Assembly (NCBI GenBank): GCA_003242605.1
Contig: QGUZ01000027.1
Span: 1-29,722, forward strand
Reading direction: 5' to 3'
From: Actinomycetota bacterium
GTDB lineage: Bacteria; Actinomycetota; Actinomycetes; Streptosporangiales; Streptosporangiaceae
DNA length: 29,722 nt
A program made the position numbers and the translations under genes. Shown here piece after piece: positions 22,437 through 28,163 of the stretch (its first letter is position 1; each line of letters opens with the position of its first letter). The notes under the pieces were generated by a model. It had not been told where the DNA came from. It ran no database searches and worked only from the letters and a program-made list of their open reading frames with translations.

Positions 22437-23759
22437 TCAGCGCACCGGACCGTACGGGCCGGGCCACGGTCCCGGCCCGCCCTGCGGAGGCCCCTGGGGC
22501 GGCGGAGGTGGCGGAGGAGCCGGAGGCGGCGGGTGGCCCGGCGGCCCGGGCGGGTGCGGGTACGGGCCGACCGGCGGACCGCCCGGGGCGTAGCCGGGCG
22601 GCACCGGCCCGCCGCCCTGCCCCGGGGGGCGCCGGACCTCGACCGGGAACCGGGACCGGCTCTGGCCCATGTAGGCGAGGAGCGCGTCCCGCTGCCGGTC
22701 GAAGGTCGCCTTGTCGATGAGCCCGCGCCGGGCGCGTTCGTGCAGCAGGCCGAGCTCGGTGGCGGCGAGCTGGTAGTCGCGCATCGCGGCGAGTCCCTGC
22801 CGCCTGCCGTGCGCCTTCGCCCACTGCCGGGCCTGCCGGCGGCCCTGCAGCGAGGAGAGCATGTGGATGTCGACGGCGTCGACGAGGCCGGTCGAGGCGT
22901 ACTGCGGCAGGTAACGCTGGATGAGGCCGACGATGCGCCTGCGGTCCCGCACCAGGATGTACAGCTCGGTGAAGAGCAGGGCCATGAGGATCAGGTACGC
23001 CACCACGATGCCGGTGAAGCCCTGGTAGGAGGCGAAGCCGTTCCACAGCCCGTGCAGCAGCATCGCGCCGACCCAGCCGGCGGCGATCACCGCCCAGCCC
23101 TGGCCGCGCGGGCGCTGCGCCGCGTAGGCGACCGCGATGCCGATCATCGAGGTGAACAGCGGGTGGGCGAACGGCGTGAGCACCCCGCGCAGCACCACGG
23201 TGACCGCGAACATCTGCACGGAGTGTTCGCTCGCCAGGGCGGCGAGGTAGTAGCTGACGTTCTCGGTCATGCCGAAGCCGAGGCCCACCATGCTGGCGTA
23301 GATGATGCCGTCGGTGGGGCCGTCGAGCTCGTGGCGGCGGAACCGCAGCAGGCCGAGCAGCACCAGGCCCTTGAGCGTCTCCTCCACGGGCGGCGCACCG
23401 AAGGTGGCGACGAAGTCGTACGCCGCCTGCGCGTCCTCCAGGTGCCGGGTGAGGTAGACGAGGTTGAGCCGGTTGAGCACGCCGGAGACGAGCACCGCCA
23501 CCCCCGCGCCCCACACGAACGCGAAGACCAGGTTGCTGCCCGGCTCGGGCTCCATGCGGTCGAGCGCGAGCACCCCGGCGAGCAGCAGCGGCACGGGCGC
23601 GAGGGCGAACACGAGCGCGATGAGCGAGTGGACCGGGTCGCCGTCGAGCAGGTCGAACGAGAGTGCCGCGAGCGCACACGCCCCCGTCACGACCAGCCCG
23701 AAGATCAGCTTCAGGGACGGGCGTCCCTTAAGCTCCGCTCCCGGATCACGGCTCCTCAT
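22437..23759 (-). CDS. PrsW-family intramembrane metalloprotease
   Basis: 440 residues. The membrane core has the PrsW signatures: PVEETLKG (Glu126-Glu127), FGMTENVSYY (Glu166, Asn167), the histidine in FAHPLFTS (His199) and LLHGLWNG (His236). The family includes B. subtilis PrsW, which starts cleavage of the anti-sigma factor RsiW. The last 60 residues are an unusual cytoplasmic Pro/Gly tail with a run of eight prolines. No sigma or anti-sigma gene is adjacent, so the substrate is unknown. The ATG is at 23757-23759. The gene lies downstream of the methyltransferase gene on the same strand but 192 bp away, with a hairpin between. Confidence 0.93.
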   Translation of the reverse strand: MRSRDPGAELKGRPSLKLIFGLVVTGACALAALSFDLLDGDPVHSLIALVFALAPVPLLLAGVLALDRMEPEPGSNLVFAFVWGAGVAVLVSGVLNRLNLVYLTRHLEDAQAAYDFVATFGAPPVEETLKGLVLLGLLRFRRHELDGPTDGIIYASMVGLGFGMTENVSYYLAALASEHSVQMFAVTVVLRGVLTPFAHPLFTSMIGIAVAYAAQRPRGQGWAVIAAGWVGAMLLHGLWNGFASYQGFTGIVVAYLILMALLFTELYILVRDRRRIVGLIQRYLPQYASTGLVDAVDIHMLSSLQGRRQARQWAKAHGRRQGLAAMRDYQLAATELGLLHERARRGLIDKATFDRQRDALLAYMGQSRSRFPVEVRRPPGQGGGPVPPGYAPGGPPVGPYPHPPGPPGHPPPPAPPPPPPPQGPPQGGPGPWPGPYGPVR

Positions 23760-23852
23760 GCCCGCGAGCGTAACCGACCAGGCATGACATGTCCGACCTC
23801 AGGGCAGGCCTCGCACCTTTTCACCACCACCTCCAGGGCGCCTGAAGATCCT

Positions 23853-23870
23853 CCGCGGCTCCGGCCGCGG
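23853..23870 (-). terminator. Hairpin after the methyltransferase gene
   Basis: CCGCGGC (23853-23859) and GCCGCGG (23864-23870) form a perfect 7-bp stem with a 4-base loop, 82 bp after the methyltransferase stop. It is probably its terminator. Confidence 0.45.
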
Positions 23871-23951
23871 GATGGCCTGGTTGTTCCCCCAAGGCGTCCG
23901 GCGACACGGCCCGGTTCGCCGCGCCGCCCGCGATGGGTCACCGCGGCGTGC

Positions 23952-24794
23952 TCACAGCTTGCGGCCGACCGCGCCGTAGGAGCCGGCGACCGTGCCCTCG
24001 GGGATGGGGCGGTCCGGGCGCCACTCGAAGGTGCGCACGAGCCCGGGCTCGACGAGCTCGAACCCGTCGAAGAACCGCTCCACCTGCTCCCGGGTGCGCA
24101 GGGTGACGCGCAGCGGCCCGGTGTTGTAGCTGTTCGCCAGCGCGGACATCTTCTCCGGCTCGAAGTCGGCGGTGAGGTGGGTGATCGCCAGGTAGGAGCC
24201 CGGGCAGACCGCGTCGGTGTACCGCCGGACCGCGCCCCACGGGTCGTCCTCGTCCCGGATGTGCATGAGCGTGCCGACGATGATGATCCCGATCGGCCGG
24301 GAGAAGTCGAGGACCTCCCGGGTCTCGGGGTGGCCCAGGATGCTGTCCGGGTCCCGCAGGTCGGCCTCGATGTAGGCGGTCCTCCCCTGGGGCGTGCCGC
24401 GCAGCAACGCCCGCGCGTGCACCATCACGATCGGGTCGTTGTCGACGTACACCACCCGCGCGGCCGGGTTCACGGCCTGCGCCACCTCGTGGGTGTTGCC
24501 CGCGGTGGGGATGCCGGTGCCGAGGTCGAGGAACTGGTCGATTCCCTGCTCGGCGATGTACCGGACCGCGCGCCCGAGGAACCGGCGGTTCTCCCGCGCC
24601 CCCTCGACCACGCCGGGCGTGGCGGCCATGGCCGCCTCCGCGACCTTGCGGTCGGCCTCGAAGTTGTCCTTGCCGCCGAGCCAGTAGTCGTACACCCGCG
24701 CGGGGTGCGGTACCGAGGTGTCGATCCTGGCCAGCAGGTCGGGGTCGAGCCCCGGCCGGTCCGACCAGCGCAGCGGGCTGTCCTGATCTGCCAT
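23952..24794 (-). CDS. SAM-dependent methyltransferase, DUF574 family
   Basis: 280 residues from the chosen ATG. It has the family hallmarks IDTSVPHPARVYDYWLGGKDNF near the N-terminus, the SAM-binding glycine loop FLDLGTGIPT and VYVDNDPIVMVHARALL for the ribose-binding acid. This family is expanded in Streptomyces and Streptosporangiaceae and its substrates are mostly unknown. Two starts are credible: ATG at 24792-24794 with GAGAGG 8 bp upstream, or GTG at 24819-24821 with GAGGAG 7 bp upstream, which also lies close behind a TAAGAT -10 box at 24842-24847. The longer form adds nine residues. Confidence 0.93.
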   Translation of the reverse strand: MADQDSPLRWSDRPGLDPDLLARIDTSVPHPARVYDYWLGGKDNFEADRKVAEAAMAATPGVVEGARENRRFLGRAVRYIAEQGIDQFLDLGTGIPTAGNTHEVAQAVNPAARVVYVDNDPIVMVHARALLRGTPQGRTAYIEADLRDPDSILGHPETREVLDFSRPIGIIIVGTLMHIRDEDDPWGAVRRYTDAVCPGSYLAITHLTADFEPEKMSALANSYNTGPLRVTLRTREQVERFFDGFELVEPGLVRTFEWRPDRPIPEGTVAGSYGAVGRKL

Positions 24795-24841
24795 CGCCAC
24801 CGCCTCTCGCACGCGGCTCACCCACGGTCTCCTCGGCCGAG

Positions 24842-24847
24842 ATCTTA
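24842..24847 (-). promoter_or_regulatory. -10 box of the methyltransferase gene
   Basis: TAAGAT on the minus strand. It would start transcription near 24835, just ahead of the GAGGAG ribosome site and GTG at 24821. No good -35 box. Confidence 0.35.
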
Positions 24848-24930
24848 ACGATCACAGGCCCGCCGCACAGGGCTTTGTCCCGATCGTGCCGTGCATGCCG
24901 GACGTATCCGGCCGGCGGCCCGGGGCCCGG

Positions 24931-24985
24931 GTTCAGGACGCTGTGTTCAAGCCGCCGTGTCAGGACGCTGTGCTCAGGACGCTGT
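24931..24985. repeat. Four 13-14 bp tandem repeats GTTCAGGACGCTGT
   Basis: Units at 24931, 24945, 24959 and 24972: GTTCAGGACGCTGT, GTTCAAGCCGCCGT, GTCAGGACGCTGT and GCTCAGGACGCTGT. Three share an exact CAGGACGCTGTG. The last unit includes the stop codon of the winged-helix gene; the rest lie 85-140 bp upstream of the methyltransferase -10 box. Confidence 0.75.
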
Positions 24986-25408
24986 GCCGCCGCGTTCGGC
25001 CACGTCGACCGCGGCGGCGGCGAGGGCGAGCACCGGGAAGATCGCGTGCGGGGGGACGCGGTAGACGCCGCGTTCCGGCTGCTCCACGAGCCCGGCGGCG
25101 GCGAGGGTCTTCAGATGGTGGTAGAGCTGGCCGGGCGAGGTGAGGGCGAGCCGGGACTGCAGCTCGGCGATCGGCATCGGGCCGGCGGCGAGGAGCTGGA
25201 GGATCTCGAACCGGGCCGGGTGCCCGGCGGCGGCGAGCACCGCGGCGATCGGCCCGGCCGGCCGCTGCAGCAGCCAGGCGGGCGGGCGGCGGATCTCCCA
25301 GGACCACTGGTAGCCCCCGAGGCGGGCGTGGCCGCCGTAGTGGAGCACCCCGGAGTCCTCCGCGTCCGCCTCCTCCGCGCCCGGCGCCCCGGCCTCGCCG
25401 GACGCCAC
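24974..25408 (-). CDS. Winged-helix (ArsR-like) regulator with N-terminal coiled coil
   Basis: 144 residues from the first usual start codon (GTG at 25406-25408). The winged helix spans about 60-125: AAGHPARFEILQLL, then recognition region LALTSPGQLYHHLKTLAAAGLV and wing ERGVYRVP. The frame continues upstream without a stop and encodes a clear heptad coiled coil (LASVEDRLKDLEERVAALEARLAAV, given here in pieces: LASVEDRLKDLEER then VAALEARLAAV), as expected for this family's N-terminus, yet it has no ATG, GTG or TTG. An ATG at 25489-25491 is out of frame by one base in a run of four G. The true gene probably begins near 25480-25491. It may control the serine hydrolase gene upstream or the methyltransferase downstream. 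Confidence 0.8.
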   Translation of the reverse strand: MASGEAGAPGAEEADAEDSGVLHYGGHARLGGYQWSWEIRRPPAWLLQRPAGPIAAVLAAAGHPARFEILQLLAAGPMPIAELQSRLALTSPGQLYHHLKTLAAAGLVEQPERGVYRVPPHAIFPVLALAAAAVDVAERGGTAS

Positions 25409-25499
25409 GGCGGCGAGCCGCGCCTCGAGAGCGGCGACCCGTTCCTCGAGATCCTTCAGCCGATCCTCGACGCTGGCCAGTGCTGCCCCATTCCGCGGT

Positions 25500-26450
25500 C
25501 TAGCTGAGGGCGGCGCGCACCCGTGCCCGGAACGCGGGGTCGGTCGCCACCTTCAGGATGAACTGCTGATGAGCATAGCTCTGCACCGCGGAGAACCAGG
25601 CACCCTCCGGCATCCGGCGCAGGGCGAGCACGGTGTGCCGCGCCCGCTGCCCCGGCAGGACGGTGTACATGGCCTCGCTCACCACCCCGGGCAGCAGCCC
25701 GCCCTTGGTGCCGATGACGATCCTCTTCGGGTCGGCGCCGGGCTGGCGCATCGGCCACTCCAGGTGCTTGCGCGCGACCGGGTCCTTGGCGAGCCGGGCG
25801 AGCACGTCCCGCAGTACGGCGGGCCGTACCCGGGTCACGGTATCCGCCCAGGCGGCCTGCCGCTCGAACGACGGCAGCACCGGGGTCATGCGCTCGCCCG
25901 CGACGTGGCGCCGCAGGCAGGCGTCGGCGGAGCCGCGGCACCCGGCGAAGGCGCGGAGCATCTCGCCGTTGATCGTGCTCACCGGGGTCCGGGCGATCCG
26001 GCGGAGCGCGGCGGGGCCCAGCCGGTCGCGCAGCAGGTCGGCGGCGGCGTTGTCGCTCTCCTCGATCATCGCGGAGACAAGCTGGTCGAGCGTGACGGTC
26101 GCGCCGGGCTTGAGCCGCTTCAGCGCCGCCTCGTGGGCGCCGCCGTCGGTGCCGGGCAGGTGGTAGGCGTTCCACCGGCTCACCGGCACCCGCTCGCGCG
26201 GGCTCACCTTCCCGGCGCGCACCGCGTCGGCGTACGCGGCGAGGTGAATGATCTTGATGGCGGAGGCGACCGGAGCGGGGCGGTCGGCGTTGTGGCGGAT
26301 GCCCTCGGTGACGAGGGCGACGTCGCGCGGGTGGGCCTTGAGGTAGGCGAGGACCGCCTCGGCGTCCTTGAACTCGTCGGTGGTGGCGGACGCGGCGCCG
26401 GTGGGGGCGATGAGGGCCGCGGTGAGCAGGGCGGTGACGATGGCGTTCAT
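25500..26450 (-). CDS. Secreted serine hydrolase, class A beta-lactamase fold
   Basis: 316 residues with a signal peptide (MNAIVTALLTAALIAPTGAASA). The active-site motifs are SxxK as S63-A-I-K66, SDN at 132-134 and TKGG at 248-251 in place of the usual KTG. The spacing matches class A beta-lactamases and PBP-like hydrolases. I see no clear omega-loop ExxxN, so true beta-lactamase activity is doubtful; a peptidase or esterase role is possible. The ATG at 26448-26450 lies 7 bp after TAAGCT, so the mRNA may be leaderless. A perfect inverted repeat lies 21 bp upstream. The stop is about 92 bp before the winged-helix gene's first usual start codon. Confidence 0.9.
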   Translation of the reverse strand: MNAIVTALLTAALIAPTGAASATTDEFKDAEAVLAYLKAHPRDVALVTEGIRHNADRPAPVASAIKIIHLAAYADAVRAGKVSPRERVPVSRWNAYHLPGTDGGAHEAALKRLKPGATVTLDQLVSAMIEESDNAAADLLRDRLGPAALRRIARTPVSTINGEMLRAFAGCRGSADACLRRHVAGERMTPVLPSFERQAAWADTVTRVRPAVLRDVLARLAKDPVARKHLEWPMRQPGADPKRIVIGTKGGLLPGVVSEAMYTVLPGQRARHTVLALRRMPEGAWFSAVQSYAHQQFILKVATDPAFRARVRAALS

Positions 26451-26457
26451 GCGCCCG

Positions 26458-26463
26458 AGCTTA
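26458..26463 (-). promoter_or_regulatory. -10 box of the serine hydrolase gene (leaderless)
   Basis: TAAGCT on the minus strand, 7 bp before the ATG. A weak -35 (TTCCGA) lies 17 bp further up, inside the inverted repeat at 26471-26486. Confidence 0.4.
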
Positions 26464-26470
26464 CCCGGTA

Positions 26471-26486
26471 TTCCGAATTTTCGGAA
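26471..26486. promoter_or_regulatory. Operator-like inverted repeat TTCCGAA-TT-TTCGGAA
   Basis: Perfect 7-bp arms around 2 bp, AT-richer than its surroundings, overlapping the likely -35 to -10 region of the serine hydrolase gene. The adjacent winged-helix regulator is the obvious candidate to bind it (inference). Confidence 0.6.
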
Positions 26487-26819
26487 GTTTGGAGAATCGC
26501 GAGCTGCACGGCGCCCGGGCCGGAGGAGGACGCGGGGGAGGCGCGACCCGCCGCGGCGCGGGCGGCGGGGCCACGCCGTGACGAGCGGCACGGAGAGGCG
26601 GGGGCCCCGGGGGCCCTCCCCCGCCCCCCCCCCGCCCCGGCCGGGGGGGGGGCGGGGGGGGGGGGCGGGCCGGGGGCCCCCGCGGGCGGGGGGGCCCCGC
26701 AGTGACGGCAAGGCGCGGGAGCGAGGTGCCCGGCGCGCGTGGACGGGCACGCACGCCGGGCACCTCACGCGGCGACCGGCAGACCGGTCACCGCCCTTCG
26801 GAGCACCCCGTAGCGGGTC
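26487..26819. other. Gap between ctaB and the serine hydrolase, with extreme G/C tracts
   Basis: No gene is supported. The centre (26601-26700) is almost pure G and C, with runs of 10 C, 10 G and 12 G arranged as an imperfect inverted repeat around CCCCGGCCGGGG (26635-26646). It lies downstream of ctaB on the minus strand and could act as its terminator. The homopolymer lengths may also be affected by sequencing error. Confidence 0.6.
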
Positions 26820-27776
26820 TTAGAGCAAAGAGTCGACGGCGACCGCGAGGAAGAGCAGCGCCAGGTAGGCGTTCGACAGGTGGAAGAACCGCATGGGCCG
26901 CAGCGCCACGCCGGTGAGCCCGGCGTTGACGCGGGCGAGCAGGCGGTGCGCCTCCCACAGGAACCCGGCGCCGAGGACCACGGCCGCGACCACGTAGAAC
27001 GGCGTGGTGTTCGCGAGCGGCCACAGCAGCAGCGAGCACAGCACGGTGGCCCAGGTGTACAGCACGCTCTCGATCGCCACCCGGCGCTCGCTCGCCACCA
27101 CCGGCAGCATCGGCACGTCGGCCGCGGCGTAGTCCTCGCGGTACCGCATCGCGAGCGTCCAGGTGTGCGGCGGCGTCCAGAAGAAGACGACGCCGAACAG
27201 CACGAGCGGGGCCCAGTCGACGCGCCCGGTGATGCCGGCCCAGCCGATCATCGTGGGCATGCAGCCGGCGACGCCGCCCCACACGACGTTCTGCGCGGTG
27301 CGCCGCTTGAGCAGGAGCGAGTAGATGAAGACGTAGTAGAGGATCGCGAGCAGCGACAGCCCGGCCGCGAGCCAGTTCACCGTCAGGCCGAGGCCGACGG
27401 TGGAGATCACGCCGAGCGCGACGCCGAAGATCAGGGCGGCGCGCGGCGACACCTGGTGCCGGGCGAGCGGCCTGCGCCGAGTGCGGCGCATGCGCGCGTC
27501 GATGTCGCGGTCGATGTAGCAGTTGAGCACGTTGGCGCTGCCGGCCGACAGGGTGCCGAACACCATCGTCGCGAGCGCCGTCCACAGCGGGGGGAACCCG
27601 TCGGCGGCGAGGAACATCGCCGGCAGCGTGGTGATGAGCAGCAGCTCGATGATCCGCGGCTTGGTCAGCGCGACGTACGCCCCCACCACCTCGGACAGGG
27701 TGCGCCGCGAGCCGGCGACCATCGGGTCGAGCGGCTGCAGGGTGGCCACCGAGTGCTTGTTCGTCAGGACCGTCAC
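26820..27776 (-). CDS. ctaB: Heme O synthase (protoheme IX farnesyltransferase)
   Basis: UbiA-family membrane prenyltransferase that adds a farnesyl group to heme B, the step before ctaA. It is 318 residues from the GTG at 27774-27776, or 300 from the ATG at 27720-27722. Landmarks are VALTKPRIIELLLITTLPAM, the first Asp-rich motif NVLNCYIDRDIDARM, and the second motif region AMRYREDYAAADVPML, with about nine membrane segments. A longer open frame to 28067 runs through the promoter region and is rejected. Neither start has a strong ribosome site. It is divergent from the transketolase gene. Confidence 0.94.
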   Translation of the reverse strand: MTVLTNKHSVATLQPLDPMVAGSRRTLSEVVGAYVALTKPRIIELLLITTLPAMFLAADGFPPLWTALATMVFGTLSAGSANVLNCYIDRDIDARMRRTRRRPLARHQVSPRAALIFGVALGVISTVGLGLTVNWLAAGLSLLAILYYVFIYSLLLKRRTAQNVVWGGVAGCMPTMIGWAGITGRVDWAPLVLFGVVFFWTPPHTWTLAMRYREDYAAADVPMLPVVASERRVAIESVLYTWATVLCSLLLWPLANTTPFYVVAAVVLGAGFLWEAHRLLARVNAGLTGVALRPMRFFHLSNAYLALLFLAVAVDSLL

Positions 27777-27948
27777 GGCGCGTCCAAAGGGTGCGGGGTC
27801 AACGCCTAACCTCGTGTTTTCGCAGCGGATCCATGGTCTGCGGGCCTTCGGATCAGCCCGGGAACTCACTGTAGTGGCAACGGTCGCCGGGTCTGCATCT
27901 GCCCCGGCATTAGCCCCGCCCCGAGCCGTATCGCGCCTGGTCACAACC

Positions 27949-27954
27949 ATTATC
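27949..27954 (-). promoter_or_regulatory. Possible -10 box of ctaB
   Basis: GATAAT on the minus strand, five of six matches to TATAAT, which is rare by chance at this GC content. It is preceded by TCTCT and no good -35 box. It would give a leader of about 165 bases. Confidence 0.35.
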
Positions 27955-28082
27955 AGAGAAGCCCGGCGTGCGACACTTTTTGTGCACGATTCATGCCGTC
28001 TGTCAGTACAGGGCGCGGCATGCGCCCTGGGCGCGGGGGCACCGGAAGGCCGGGGAACCGGTGTCAACGCCTCGCATCGCCC

Positions 28083-28102
28083 GGGGACCCACTAGGGTCC
28101 CC
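28083..28102. promoter_or_regulatory. Inverted repeat over the tkt -10 box
   Basis: GGGGACCC-ACTA-GGGTCCCC, perfect 8-bp arms with a 4-bp centre. The right side contains TAGGGT (28093-28098), a typical actinobacterial -10 box, so a protein bound here would block tkt transcription. Confidence 0.5.
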
Positions 28103-28163
28103 TATGGGGCAAGAAACGCTACCCCGGCGCCATGTCACACGACCAGATCTGGAGATCGAGCAG

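Larger units (their letters stand above)
27777..28163. other. Divergent promoter region between ctaB and tkt
   Basis: 387 bp without a supported gene. It holds a possible ctaB -10 box (GATAAT on the minus strand, 27949-27954), a tkt -10 box (TAGGGT, 28093-28098), a hairpin CAGGGCG/CGCCCTG near 28013-28031, and a 10-bp direct repeat GTCAACGCCT at 27798-27807 and 28063-28072. Confidence 0.5.

Noticed and set aside
24931..24985. Possible CRISPR array
   Set aside because: The units are 13-14 bp and contiguous without spacers, so this is a simple tandem repeat. No cas genes are present.
27777..28067. N-terminal extension of ctaB
   Set aside because: The extra 97 residues precede the normal CtaB N-terminus, cover the divergent promoter region and are not protein-like.
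28053..28067. Possible fifth LacI operator (GGGAACCGGTGTCA)
   Set aside because: Only the AACCGGT core agrees; the flanks and symmetry do not.
27798..28072. Direct repeat GTCAACGCCT at 27798 and 28063
   Set aside because: Only 10 bp, two copies 265 bp apart and no further match around them; it could be chance.
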